Made by a program: the position numbers and the translations under genes. This document shows, in pieces, positions 1 to 7,997 of a DNA stretch of 64,000 bases. Below the pieces are notes generated by a model. That model had not been told where the DNA came from and ran no database searches. It saw only the letters and a program-made list of their open reading frames with translations. The DNA comes from Cellulomonas cellasea. GTDB lineage: Bacteria > Actinomycetota > Actinomycetes > Actinomycetales > Cellulomonadaceae. Within the stretch, counting starts at the first letter, position 1. Each line of letters starts with the position of its first letter. Location: positions 1 through 64,000 of the forward strand of contig NZ_BJLR01000035.1 in assembly GCF_006538745.1 (NCBI RefSeq), read 5' to 3'.

Positions 1-531
1 GGGCGGCCCGGGCTCGAGCCGGTCCGACTCGCGCGCGCCGAACGCGTCGTACAGGTGCACCTTGCGGTACGTCCCGACGAGCTCGCCGCGCGCGTCGATC
101 GCGACGACGGCGTTGACGGCCCGCGCGCGCGTGCCGGCGTCCGCCGCGGACGACCCGCCCGGCCCGGGGCCGCGGTCCGCCGGGGACGACGGACCCGCCC
201 CGGGGTCTCCCCCGGCGACGTCCGAGCCCGGCAGCGTCGTGCCGGCGAGCACCGCGACGCCCGTGCGCGCCGCACGCTCGCGCAGCGCCGACACGAACGG
301 CCCGGTCAGCGGCTCGGCGTGCTCGGGTCCGACGCCGCGGGGTTCGAACGCCGAGGCGTACTCGGGCAGCACGAGGAGGTCCGCACCGGCGCGCGCCGCG
401 GTCGCGAGCGCGTCGAGCGCGACCTCCCGGGCCGCCCCGCGGTCGGCGCTCACGCGCAGCTGACCGATCGTCACGCGCACGTCCGGCCGCGTCGGACCCG
501 ACCGTGCACCCCCGCGCGCGTCGTCGCTCAT
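1..531 (-). CDS. Nitrilase-superfamily carbon-nitrogen hydrolase, C-terminus cut by window edge
   Basis: Only the first 177 residues are inside the window; the reading frame stays open to position 1. The start is ATG at 531, which overlaps the stop of the preceding membrane-protein gene by 4 bases (ATGA). Seen: the nitrilase pattern LPEYA with the presumed catalytic Glu57, and GTYRKVHLYD with the presumed catalytic Lys157; the catalytic Cys would lie beyond the window. The first 18 residues are poorly conserved linker-like sequence. Residues about 95-138 are Gly/Arg/Pro-rich and look inserted. The family hydrolyses amides or nitriles (omega-amidase, carbamoyl hydrolase and similar); the substrate cannot be told from the visible part. 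It is the last visible gene of an operon starting with mca, so a role in processing thiol conjugates or amides is possible but inferred. Confidence 0.85.
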   Translation of the reverse strand, partial: MSDDARGGARSGPTRPDVRVTIGQLRVSADRGAAREVALDALATAARAGADLLVLPEYASAFEPRGVGPEHAEPLTGPFVSALRERAARTGVAVLAGTTLPGSDVAGGDPGAGPSSPADRGPGPGGSSAADAGTRARAVNAVVAIDARGELVGTYRKVHLYDAFGARESDRLEPGPP

Positions 532-875
532 GCGCCCGCGCCGCCGCCGGGACGCCCGCCGGCGGGTCCGCCCGCGCCACCGCCCGCACGTCCGCCGCCC
601 GACCCGTCGGCGCCGCCCTCGGGGTCGTCCTCGTCGGCGTCGGGCTCGGCCGCCCCGAGGACCGCGTCCTCGTCGCGCGCGAGCTGGGCGGCCCGGCGGT
701 CGACGACGCGCAGGTGCCGCGTGAGCGACAGCGCGAGCAGGATCGCCGCGACGGCGACCGCGAACGTCACGAGGAAGCCGAGGACGCCCGGGGACGCCTG
801 CTCGGAGAGCGGGACCTCGACGGGCGTCGGGCTCGGCGTCGCCGCGAGCCGCACGACCCAGGCCGTGGCGTTCAC
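528..875 (-). CDS. Small single-pass membrane protein, function unknown
   Basis: 115 residues from GTG at 875, overlapping the mca stop (872-874) by 4 bases; its own stop overlaps the start of the nitrilase-family gene. One hydrophobic helix at about residues 31-52 is preceded by a Pro/Thr/Ser stretch and followed by the basic segment [20 protein letters not shown]. The tail after about residue 75 is acidic and then Gly/Ala-rich, probably disordered. I do not recognise a family. The double overlap means translation is very likely coupled to mca on one side and to the hydrolase on the other, so it is probably a membrane partner or a small accessory of that operon. No catalytic motif is visible. 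Confidence 0.75.
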   Translation of the reverse strand: MNATAWVVRLAATPSPTPVEVPLSEQASPGVLGFLVTFAVAVAAILLALSLTRHLRVVDRRAAQLARDEDAVLGAAEPDADEDDPEGGADGSGGGRAGGGAGGPAGGRPGGGAGA

Positions 876-1762
876 CGCGCGCTCGTCGGGTCGGCCGAAC
901 GCAGGCCCGCGAACAGGTCGTCCTCGGGCAGCCGCACCGGGACGCGCGACTCGGCGAGCTCGTACTCCTCGAACGGCCACACCTCGCGCTCGAGGTCGCG
1001 CGGCATGGCGAAGAAGAAGCCGTCGGGGTCGATCTGCGTGGCGTGCGCCCGCAGCGCGTCGTCCCGCGCCGCGAAGAACTCCGCGCACTCGATGCGCGTC
1101 GTGACCTCGCGCTCGGGGATCTCCCGCGCGGCGCGCGACTCGACCCACTCGCCGAACGGGGACTCGAGGCCGCGCTCGACGAGCGCCTCGTGCGCCGCCC
1201 GGATCCGCGCCATCGAGAAGCCGTGGTTGTAGTAGAGCTTGAGCGGCGTCCACGGCTCGCCCGCGTCCCGGTAGCGCTCGGGGTCCCCCGCGGCGGCGAA
1301 CGCCTCGGCGGAGACCCGGTGGCACATGATGTGGTCGGGGTGCGGGTACCCGCCCGTCGGGTCGTACGTCGTGATGACGTGCGGCCGGAAGCGGCGGACG
1401 AGCTCCACGAGCGGGCGCGCGGCGACCTCGAGCGGCTGCAGCGCGAAGCACCCCTCGGGCAGCGGCGGCAGCGGGTCGCCCTCGGGCAGCCCCGAGTCGA
1501 CGAAGCCGAGCCACTCCTGCTGCACGCCGAGCGCCTTCGCGGCCGCGGCCATCTCCTCGCGCCGGATCTCGTGCATCCGGTCGGGGTCGGGGACCGGCGG
1601 GTAGCTCGGGTTGAGCACGTCGCCGCGCTCGCCGCCCGTGCAGGTCGCGACGAGGACGTCGACGCCCTCGGCCGCGTACCGCGCGGTCGTCGCCGCTCCC
1701 TTGCTCGACTCGTCGTCGGGGTGGGCGTGCACCGCCAGCAGGCGCAGCCGTTCTCCGGTCAC
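872..1762 (-). CDS. mca: Mycothiol S-conjugate amidase
   Basis: 296 residues. Mca cleaves mycothiol S-conjugates into a mercapturic acid (exported) and glucosaminyl-inositol (recycled), a cytoplasmic detoxification step found in Actinobacteria. Seen: the PIG-L/MshB-type zinc motif AHPDDE at residues 13-18, the downstream PHPDHI motif with the second metal His, and the EWLGFVDSG segment typical of Mca. Length fits Mca (about 290) and the SSKG after the zinc motif favours Mca over the deacetylase MshB, though the two are close. The GTG at 1762 is chosen because GGAGG sits 6 bases upstream; an ATG at 1795 in the same frame lacks this. First gene of an operon with the small membrane protein and nitrilase-family hydrolase, divergent from the DUF4307 gene. 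Confidence 0.93.
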   Translation of the reverse strand: MTGERLRLLAVHAHPDDESSKGAATTARYAAEGVDVLVATCTGGERGDVLNPSYPPVPDPDRMHEIRREEMAAAAKALGVQQEWLGFVDSGLPEGDPLPPLPEGCFALQPLEVAARPLVELVRRFRPHVITTYDPTGGYPHPDHIMCHRVSAEAFAAAGDPERYRDAGEPWTPLKLYYNHGFSMARIRAAHEALVERGLESPFGEWVESRAAREIPEREVTTRIECAEFFAARDDALRAHATQIDPDGFFFAMPRDLEREVWPFEEYELAESRVPVRLPEDDLFAGLRSADPTSAR

Positions 1763-1945
1763 GTAGGGCCTCCGTGGGTCGGTCGCCCGGCGCATCGCGC
1801 GCACGGGGAGAGGGACAATGATCGCGCACCTCGCAGCACGCCGGGTGCACGACGCCCGCCCCGTGCCGTCCCCGACGCCACGCGCGGCCGGCGCAGGCGG
1901 TGCGGACCGGCCGGCAGGCGTGCCCGACGAGCAGGAGCGAACCAC

Positions 1946-2350
1946 GTGACGGAGCAGGGCGCAGTCGCACCAGCGGGCCGGTACGGGCGGGACACCCCGG
2001 TCTCGCGCCGCACCTGGGTCGTCACGTCCGTCGTCGCCGGCGTGCTCGTCGTCGCGGTGCTCGCGTGGATCATGACCGGCATGCAGCGCGACGTCGTGCG
2101 CTGGCAGGACCACGGGTTCCGGGTCGAGCCCGACCGTGTCGTCGTGACGTTCGAGGTCACGAAGGACCCGGGTGCGACGGTCGAGTGCCGGCTGCTCGCG
2201 CTCAACCAGGCGGCGGCCGAGGTCGGCTTCCGCACGGTGACCGTCGGGCCGGCGAGCACGAGCGTCGTGCGGCTCACCGAGACCCTCGCGACCGCGGAGC
2301 TCGCGGTCACCGGCACCGTCGAGACGTGCGTCGTCGTCGGCGACGCCTGA
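1946..2350 (+). CDS. DUF4307 family membrane-anchored protein
   Basis: 134 residues from GTG at 1946, with AGGAGCGA as ribosome binding site. One N-terminal membrane helix at about residues 24-45 ([19 protein letters not shown]) is followed by a domain of about 90 residues with the [17 protein letters not shown] and [12 protein letters not shown] segments typical of DUF4307, which is predicted to be an extracytoplasmic immunoglobulin-like fold. The family is actinobacterial and commonly lies next to mca or greA; its biochemical role is not known to me. Here it lies divergently from mca and upstream of greA. The gap of 183 bases to mca must contain both promoters. Confidence 0.88.
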   Translation: MTEQGAVAPAGRYGRDTPVSRRTWVVTSVVAGVLVVAVLAWIMTGMQRDVVRWQDHGFRVEPDRVVVTFEVTKDPGATVECRLLALNQAAAEVGFRTVTVGPASTSVVRLTETLATAELAVTGTVETCVVVGDA

Positions 2351-2363
2351 CGCGCCCACCCGG

Positions 2364-2429
2364 CCGCTCACCTGCCGCTCACCTGCCGCTCACCTGCCGC
2401 TCACCCGGGCGATCACCCGCCGCTCACCA
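2364..2429. repeat. 11-bp tandem repeats downstream of DUF4307 gene
   Basis: Three perfect copies of CCGCTCACCTG run from 2364 to 2396, a degenerate fourth follows, and one more near-copy (CCGCTCACCAG) lies at 2419-2429. The unit length equals about one helical turn. Located between the DUF4307 stop and the greA promoter; no coding explanation. Confidence 0.8.
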
Positions 2430-2458
2430 GGTGCGGCGCACCACCCGGACACCCGTCT

Positions 2459-2467
2459 TGCTATCCT
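2459..2467 (+). promoter_or_regulatory. Extended -10 promoter of greA
   Basis: TGCTATCCT gives an extended -10 (TG, one base, then TATCCT at 2462-2467). It predicts a transcript starting near 2474 with a leader of about 150 bases before greA. No good -35 is visible, which fits an extended -10 promoter. Not experimentally supported. Confidence 0.45.
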
Positions 2468-2487
2468 TGTCGATTCAGACGCCGCCC

Positions 2488-2542
2488 AGGGTCAGCGAGA
2501 CCCTCCGGTCGACGCGACCGGCAGGCAGCTGGCAGGCAGCTG
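2488..2542 (+). promoter_or_regulatory. Structured greA leader: two tandem hairpins plus 11-bp repeat
   Basis: Hairpin 1 at 2488-2504 has AGGGTC pairing with GACCCT; hairpin 2 at 2505-2521 follows with no gap and has CCGGTC pairing with GACCGG. Each has a 5-base loop. Two perfect copies of GCAGGCAGCTG follow at 2521-2542 and a third degenerate one to about 2550. The start codon lies about 80 bases further on. This could set transcript stability or attenuation. Confidence 0.5.
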
Positions 2543-2623
2543 GCAAGCAGGCCCACCGCACACGAGCACGTACCGCGTACCCGCACGTGTGCACCAGACG
2601 AAGATGGCAAGGAAGGAGCGACC

Positions 2624-3109
2624 GTGACCGAGACGTCGCAGCCCACGTGGCTGACGCAGGAGGCGCACGACCGGCTCAAGACCGAGCTCGCACGCCTCGA
2701 GGGTGAGGGTCGTGCCGAGATCACCGCGCGCATCGCCGCCGCACGCGACGAGGGCGACCTCAAGGAGAACGGCGGCTACCACGCCGCGCGCGAGGAGCAG
2801 GCGAAGCAGGAGGCGCGCATCCGCGAGCTCAAGCAGAAGCTGCGGAACGTGCAGATCGGCACGCCGCCGGACGACGGCGTCGTCGAGCCCGGCATGGTCG
2901 TGACCGCGCTCGTCGCCGGCGACGAGATGGTGTTCCTGCTGGGCTCGCGCGAGATCGCCGGCTCCGCGGACATCGAGGTCTTCTCCCCGACCTCCCCGCT
3001 GGGTGCCGCGATCAACGGGCGCACGGTGGGCGACACCGTCGCCTACGCGGCTCCGAACGGTCGCGAGATCGCGGTCGAGATCAAGGCGGCGACGCCCTTC
3101 GCGGGCTGA
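2624..3109 (+). CDS. greA: Transcription elongation factor GreA
   Basis: 161 residues from GTG at 2624 with a very strong GGAAGGAG site. GreA rescues backtracked RNA polymerase by stimulating transcript cleavage through the secondary channel. Seen: an N-terminal coiled-coil domain (residues about 1-80) with the acidic tip ARDEGDLKENGGYHAAREEQ pattern whose Asp and Glu coordinate the polymerase magnesium, and a C-terminal FKBP-like domain ending in GREIAVEIKAATPF. Length is normal for the family. It is transcribed alone from a promoter near 2462 and ends at a strong hairpin shared with the convergent ilvA gene. Confidence 0.96.
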   Translation: MTETSQPTWLTQEAHDRLKTELARLEGEGRAEITARIAAARDEGDLKENGGYHAAREEQAKQEARIRELKQKLRNVQIGTPPDDGVVEPGMVVTALVAGDEMVFLLGSREIAGSADIEVFSPTSPLGAAINGRTVGDTVAYAAPNGREIAVEIKAATPFAG

Positions 3110-3186
3110 CGCACCGCACCCGGCTCACCGCGCCGGACCGGCTCGCCGAGCCGCGCAGCACCCGGGACGACACCGTCCCACCACGC

Positions 3187-3229
3187 ACGGGCGAGGCCCC
3201 GCGGACACGTCCGCCGGGGCCTCGCCCGT
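3187..3229. terminator. Bidirectional terminator hairpin between greA and ilvA
   Basis: A perfect 15-bp stem (3187-3201 pairs with 3215-3229, containing GGGCGAGGCCCC) with a 13-base loop, between convergent genes. No T tract, as is usual for GC-rich actinobacterial terminators. Confidence 0.75.
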
Positions 3230-3249
3230 CGGCGTCCACCGTCCGGGCG

Positions 3250-4476
3250 TCAGTGGTCCGCGAGCCGGAAGCCGCGGGCCCGCAGGTGCGCGAGCACCTC
3301 GCCGCAGTGCTCGGGGCCCTTCGCCTCGACCTGGACCTCGATCTCGACCTCGTCGATCGCGAGGTCCACGGACGTGCGCACGTGGCTCACGTGCACCACG
3401 TTCCCGCCGGTCGCGGCGAGCTCGGACAGCAGGCCCGCGAGCGTCCCGGGCGAGTCGTCGATCCGGACGCGCAGCTGCAGGTAGCGGCCCGCGGACGCGA
3501 GGCCGTGGCGCACGACGCGCAGCAGCACGAGCGGGTCGATGTTGCCGCCCGAGAGGATCACGACGACCGGGCCCTCGAAGGCCCCGGGCGCGGCCATGAC
3601 CGCCGCGACGCCGGCCGCGCCGGACGGCTCGACGAGGAGCTTCGCGCGCTCGGCGACGAGCAGCAGCGCCCGCGAGAGGTCCTCCTCCGTGACGGTCCGG
3701 ATCTCGCAGCCGTGCTCGCGCAGCACGTCGAACGGCACCCGGCCGGGCGTGCCGACCGCGATGCCGTCGGCCATCGTGCGCAGGTCCGTCATCGGCACCG
3801 GGTGGCCGGCGGCGAGCGACGCGGGGTACGCGGCGGCGCGCGCGGCCTGCACCCCGACGACCCGGACGTCGGGACGTGCGGCGGCGACGGCCGCGACCAC
3901 GCCGGCGGCGAGCCCGCCGCCGCCCACGGGGACGACGATCGTCCGGACGTCCGGCACCTGCTCGAGGATCTCGAGCGCGACCGTGCCCTGGCCCGCGACG
4001 ACGTCCTCGTGGTCGAACGGGTGGATGAGCACCCGGCCCGTGCGCACGCACTCCTCGCGCGCCGCGACGAGCGCGTCGTCGACGCACGTGCCCGCGAGCA
4101 CCACGCGCGCGCCGTACTCGCGGGTCGCGGCGACCTTCGGCAGCGCCGCGTCGGTCGGCATGAAGACGACCGCCTCGATGCCGAGCAGCCGGGCCGCGAG
4201 CGCGACCCCCTGCGCGTGGTTGCCCGCGCTGGCCGCGACGACGCCACGCGCGCGCTCCTCGGGCGACAGCCGCGCCATGCGCACGTACGCCCCGCGGACC
4301 TTGAACGAGCCCGCGCGCTGCAGGTTCTCGCACTTGAGCCACACGTCGGTGCCCGCGATGCGGGTCAGCGCGCGGCTGTAGTCGACCGGCGTGCGGGTCG
4401 CGACGCCCTCGAGCAGCGCCGCGGCGGAGCGGACGTCCTCGAGGCCGATCCCGGGCACGACGTCGAGCCCGCTCAC
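3250..4476 (-). CDS. ilvA: Threonine ammonia-lyase (threonine dehydratase)
   Basis: 408 residues. A PLP enzyme that turns threonine into 2-oxobutanoate and ammonia, the first step to isoleucine. Seen: PLP lysine in GSFKVRG (Lys59), the SAGNHAQG phosphate and substrate loop at 83-90, the phosphate-binding GGGG at 185-188, and a C-terminal ACT-like domain at about 330-405 (LRVRIDDSPGTLAGLL), the short regulatory form common in Actinobacteria. GTG start at 4476 overlaps the stop of the upstream transporter gene by 4 bases. Last gene of the metB - transporter - ilvA operon. Whether it is isoleucine-inhibited (biosynthetic) or catabolic cannot be read from the sequence alone. Confidence 0.94.
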   Translation of the reverse strand: MSGLDVVPGIGLEDVRSAAALLEGVATRTPVDYSRALTRIAGTDVWLKCENLQRAGSFKVRGAYVRMARLSPEERARGVVAASAGNHAQGVALAARLLGIEAVVFMPTDAALPKVAATREYGARVVLAGTCVDDALVAAREECVRTGRVLIHPFDHEDVVAGQGTVALEILEQVPDVRTIVVPVGGGGLAAGVVAAVAAARPDVRVVGVQAARAAAYPASLAAGHPVPMTDLRTMADGIAVGTPGRVPFDVLREHGCEIRTVTEEDLSRALLLVAERAKLLVEPSGAAGVAAVMAAPGAFEGPVVVILSGGNIDPLVLLRVVRHGLASAGRYLQLRVRIDDSPGTLAGLLSELAATGGNVVHVSHVRTSVDLAIDEVEIEVQVEAKGPEHCGEVLAHLRARGFRLADH

Positions 4477-5774
4477 GCCTCACCGGTCAGGCGGCTCGTC
4501 CCCGGGGCGCTGCCGTCGACCTCGCTGGGCGGGACGACCGCGGCCGAGTCGGCCGCGTCGGGCTCCTCGGGCGCCGTCGGTTCACCGCGCACGATCGCGT
4601 GGTCGTCGTCCCCCAGCCCGGGGAACTTGTCGTGCCCGTGCAGGTACAGGACCACGGTGTTGATGACCGCGACGATCGGGACTGCGAACAGCGCCCCCAC
4701 GATCCCGGCGGCGAGCGACCCCGCGGCCACGGCGAGCAGCACCGCGACGGGGTGCAGCGACACGGCGTGGCCCATGAGCAGCGGCTGAAGCACGTGCCCC
4801 TCGATCTGCTGCACGAGCAGCACGACGCCGACCATGATCAGCGCGACGACGGGCCCGTGCGCGACGAGCGCGACGAGGACCGCGACCGAGCCGCTGACGA
4901 GCGCGCCGACGATCGGGATGAACGAGCCGAGGAACACGAGCGTCGCGAGCGGCAGCGCCAGGGGCACCTGGAGGATCAGCGCGCCGAGCCCGATGCCGGT
5001 CGCGTCGACGAGCGCCACGAGGATCTGGGTGCGCGTGTAGCCGCCGAGCGTGACGACCCCGCGCCGGCCCGCCTGGTGGATCCGGTCGCGCGAGCTCACG
5101 GGCATGAGGCCGACGAACCACGCCCACACCTGGCGGCCGTCGAGCAGGAAGAAGAACGTGCAGAACAGCGTGATGAGCGCGCCGGCGACGACGTGGCCGA
5201 GGGTCGTGCCCACCGACAGCGCGCCCGAGACGAGCGACGACGCGTTGTCGCTGACCTGCGCCTGCGCCTGGTCGATGTACTGGTCGATCTGGTCGGTGCT
5301 GAGGTCGAGCGGGCCCGCCGACAGCCACCGGGCGAGCTCGCGGAAGCCCTCCTGGGCCTGGTCGCTGAGCTCGGCGAAGCCGTTGACGATCGAGCGGCCG
5401 GCGAGCGTGAGCAGCCCGGAGACGAGCGCGAGCAGGCCCAGCACGGCGGTGCCCGACGCGATGCCGCGCGAGAACCGCGCGCGCTGCTGCAGGAACCGCA
5501 CGAACGGCGCGAGCAGCACGGTCAGCAGCACCGCGATCGCGACCGACACCACGAGCACCTTGAAGTACCCGATGACCCAGAGCAGCAGCGCGAGCGCCGC
5601 GGCGATCATGATGATCCGCCACGACCACGCGGCGGCGGCCTGCACCGACATCGGGACGGCCGAGCGCGCCTCGGGCTGCGTCGGCCAGGCGTGCGGCGCG
5701 CCGGCACCGTCCCGGTCGGCCGGCGCCTTCGTCGTCGGCACCGGGGTGGGTGTCGAGGGGTGGGTCGTGGTCAT
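4473..5774 (-). CDS. AI-2E family (PerM-like) membrane transporter
   Basis: 433 residues from ATG at 5774, overlapping the metB stop by 4 bases (ATGA). The first 45 residues are Thr/Pro-rich and cytoplasmic. About eight hydrophobic segments follow: two close together at about 50-105, one near 115-135, a soluble part at about 140-200, then five in the C-terminal half. The VFLGSFIPIVGA and VQQIEGHVLQPLLMG stretches are characteristic of the AI-2E/PerM family. The acidic tail of about 45 residues is probably disordered. Family members have been tied to autoinducer-2 export or sodium/proton exchange; the substrate here is unknown. The sandwich position between two amino-acid genes suggests export of a metabolite, which is inference. 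Confidence 0.9.
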   Translation of the reverse strand: MTTTHPSTPTPVPTTKAPADRDGAGAPHAWPTQPEARSAVPMSVQAAAAWSWRIIMIAAALALLLWVIGYFKVLVVSVAIAVLLTVLLAPFVRFLQQRARFSRGIASGTAVLGLLALVSGLLTLAGRSIVNGFAELSDQAQEGFRELARWLSAGPLDLSTDQIDQYIDQAQAQVSDNASSLVSGALSVGTTLGHVVAGALITLFCTFFFLLDGRQVWAWFVGLMPVSSRDRIHQAGRRGVVTLGGYTRTQILVALVDATGIGLGALILQVPLALPLATLVFLGSFIPIVGALVSGSVAVLVALVAHGPVVALIMVGVVLLVQQIEGHVLQPLLMGHAVSLHPVAVLLAVAAGSLAAGIVGALFAVPIVAVINTVVLYLHGHDKFPGLGDDDHAIVRGEPTAPEEPDAADSAAVVPPSEVDGSAPGTSRLTGEA

Positions 5775-6997
5775 CGCAGTGCCTTCTCGAGGTCGGCGAG
5801 CAGGTCGGCGACGTCCTCGATGCCGACCGAGAGGCGGACCAGGTCGTCGGGGACCTCGAGCACGGTCCCGAGGACCGACCCGTGCGTCATCTTCCCCGGG
5901 TGCTCGATGAGCGACTCGACACCGCCGAGCGACTCCGCGAGCGTGAACACGCGCGTGCGCCCGCACACCTCGAGCGCGGTCTGCTCGCTGCCGGTGCGGA
6001 ACGCGACCATGCCACCGAACCCGCTCATCTGCCGGGCGGCGACCTCGTGGTCGGGGTGGCTCGGGAGGCCCGGGTAGATCACCTGCGTGACGCGGGGGTG
6101 CGTCGTGAGGAACTCGGCGACTGCCGCGGCGTTGGCCTGGTGGCGGTCCATCCGCACGGCGAGCGTCCGCAGGCCGCGCAGCGTGAGCCACGAGTCGAAC
6201 GGCCCGGCGACGGCACCCGACGCGTTCTGGTGGAAGCCCACCGCGTCCGCGAGCGCCGTCGTCCCCGTCGGCCCGACGAGCCCGACGGGCAGCTGGGCGC
6301 CGTCCGCGACGACGACGGCCCCGCCGACGACGTCGCTGTGCCCGCCGATGTACTTCGTCGTCGAGTGCACGACCGCGTCGGCGCCGAGCGCGAGCGGCTG
6401 CTGCAGGTACGGGGTCGCGAACGTGTTGTCGACGACGAGCAGCGCACCGGCCGAGCGCGCGTGCGCCGCGAGCGCCGCGATGTCGGCGATGCCGAGCAGC
6501 GGGTTCGTCGGCGTCTCCGCCCAGACGACCTTGGTGCGACCGGGCTGGATCGCCGCGAGCACCGCGTCAGGGTCGCTGAGGTTCACGGGCGTGTGCTCGA
6601 CGCCCCACGGGCCGAGCACGCGCGCGAACAGGCGGTACGTGCCGCCGTAGGCGTCGTCGGGGGCCACGACGTGGTCCCCCGGGCGCAGGACCGCGCGCAG
6701 CAGCGTGTCCTCCGCGGCGAGACCCGACGCGAAGGCGAACCCGGCGGAACCACCCTCCGCCGCGCGCAGGGCCTCCTCGAGCGCCGCGCGCGTCGGGTTG
6801 GCCGAGCGCGAGTACTCGTAGCCGCCGCGCAGCCCGCCGACGCCGTCCTGCTTGTAGGTCGACACCTGGTAGATCGGCGGGACGACGGCGCCGGTCGCGG
6901 CGTCCGGGTCCTGGCCTGCGTGGATGGCCCTCGTCGCGAACCCGGCGGTGGCCCAGTCGTGGTCGAGGTCGGGGGTGGGGAACGGGTCGGTCGTCAC
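5771..6997 (-). CDS. metB: Cystathionine gamma-synthase / gamma-lyase family PLP enzyme
   Basis: 408 residues, usual length for the Cys/Met metabolism PLP family. Seen: YEYSRSANPTR near 60-70 (phosphate-binding Tyr and Arg), the AETPTNP loop at 160-166, and the PLP lysine in HSTTKYIGGHSD (Lys215). The family covers gamma-synthase (cysteine plus O-acyl-homoserine to cystathionine) and gamma-lyase (cystathionine to cysteine). In Actinobacteria the two are hard to separate by sequence; with a cystathionine beta-synthase at 12155-13561 the reverse transsulfuration role is also possible. GTG start at 6997 has TAGCCT 6 bases upstream and no Shine-Dalgarno, so the mRNA is probably leaderless. First gene of an overlapping three-gene operon. 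Confidence 0.9.
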   Translation of the reverse strand: MTTDPFPTPDLDHDWATAGFATRAIHAGQDPDAATGAVVPPIYQVSTYKQDGVGGLRGGYEYSRSANPTRAALEEALRAAEGGSAGFAFASGLAAEDTLLRAVLRPGDHVVAPDDAYGGTYRLFARVLGPWGVEHTPVNLSDPDAVLAAIQPGRTKVVWAETPTNPLLGIADIAALAAHARSAGALLVVDNTFATPYLQQPLALGADAVVHSTTKYIGGHSDVVGGAVVVADGAQLPVGLVGPTGTTALADAVGFHQNASGAVAGPFDSWLTLRGLRTLAVRMDRHQANAAAVAEFLTTHPRVTQVIYPGLPSHPDHEVAARQMSGFGGMVAFRTGSEQTALEVCGRTRVFTLAESLGGVESLIEHPGKMTHGSVLGTVLEVPDDLVRLSVGIEDVADLLADLEKALR

Positions 6998-7003
6998 GGT
7001 CCC

Positions 7004-7009
7004 AGGCTA
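7004..7009 (-). promoter_or_regulatory. Candidate -10 box for leaderless metB transcript
   Basis: Read on the minus strand, TAGCCT lies exactly 6 bases before the GTG, the spacing expected when transcription begins on the start codon itself. No Shine-Dalgarno is present. Confidence 0.45.
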
Positions 7010-7230
7010 GGCCGTGCACCGGGTCCGCACGCGGCGGACGCGCTCCGGCGCACACGCCGGGGACCGGGCACGCGGGAGCGCGCGGGAGGGGACTCGGAAC
7101 GGGGCTCGGGACGGGACGCCGGACGGGAACAGACGCACCCCGCCGGGTCGTTGTGCCTGGCGACGCACGGCGCACCCGCAGGCACCCCAGCAGGCGCCGG
7201 CGCGTCGACCCGACGAGAGGTGGACCCCCT

Positions 7231-7899
7231 GTGAGCTGGCTGTTCGGATCGGCCCTCAAGTCCCAGATGGTGACGCCGGAGCGCGCGCTGCCCGGCCGCG
7301 ACGACTACCCCTACGGCGTCCCCGCGACGCACGCCGTGCTCGGCACCCCGCTGCGCGGCCCCTGGCCCGAGGGCACGCAGGTGATCTACCTCGCGCTCGG
7401 CTGCTTCTGGGGAGCCGAGAAGGAGATGTGGAACCTGCCCGGCGTCGTGACGACCGCCGCGGGCTACCAGGGCGGCATCACGCCGTTCCCGACGTACGAG
7501 GAGACGTGCACCGGCCTGACCGGGCACACCGAGACGGTCCTCGTCGCGTACGACCCGGCGGTGCTGCCGACAACGGAGCTGCTGCGCACGTTCTGGACGC
7601 TGCACGACCCGACCCAGGGCTACCGCCAGGGCAACGACGTCGGCACCCAGTACCGCTCGGCGATCTTCACGACGACGCCCGAGCAGGCCGAGGCCGCGGC
7701 GGCGACCCGTGCGCTCTACGAGCCCGAGCTGCGGCGCAACGGCTACGGCGAGATCACCACGGAGGTCCGCCCGGTCGACGGCGAGGGCGGCGCCGGGACG
7801 TTCTACTACGCCGAGGACTACCACCAGCAGTACCTGCACAAGGTGCCCAACGGGTACTGCCCGGTGCACTCGACCGGGGTCGCGTGCCCGGTCCCGTGA
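7231..7899 (+). CDS. msrA: Peptide-methionine (S)-S-oxide reductase
   Basis: 222 residues. MsrA reduces methionine-S-sulfoxide in proteins using thioredoxin or an equivalent. Seen: the catalytic motif GCFWGAE with nucleophilic Cys58, HTETVLV, and FYYAEDYHQQYLHK near the C-terminus; Cys210 and Cys219 in the tail are the likely resolving cysteines. GTG at 7231 is preferred over an upstream in-frame ATG at 7153 because AGAGGTGG precedes it and family homology begins here. The N-terminal extension of about 45 residues before the core is typical of longer actinobacterial MsrA. Monocistronic, convergent with the YchJ-like gene. Confidence 0.95.
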   Translation: MSWLFGSALKSQMVTPERALPGRDDYPYGVPATHAVLGTPLRGPWPEGTQVIYLALGCFWGAEKEMWNLPGVVTTAAGYQGGITPFPTYEETCTGLTGHTETVLVAYDPAVLPTTELLRTFWTLHDPTQGYRQGNDVGTQYRSAIFTTTPEQAEAAAATRALYEPELRRNGYGEITTEVRPVDGEGGAGTFYYAEDYHQQYLHKVPNGYCPVHSTGVACPVP

Positions 7900-7919
7900 C
7901 GGCGGCGTGAGCCGGCGGC

Positions 7920-7945
7920 GGCCCGGTCCCCTCGGGGGCCGGGCC
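7920..7945. terminator. Hairpin between convergent msrA and YchJ-like gene
   Basis: A 12-bp stem with one G-T pair (7920-7931 with 7934-7945) and a 2-base loop. It lies 21 bases after the msrA stop and 53 after the stop of the opposite gene. Confidence 0.65.
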
Positions 7946-7997
7946 GTCGTGCGTCCGGGCCCACGGCGGCGTGCGCGCGCCGCCGATCCCCTGCGGC

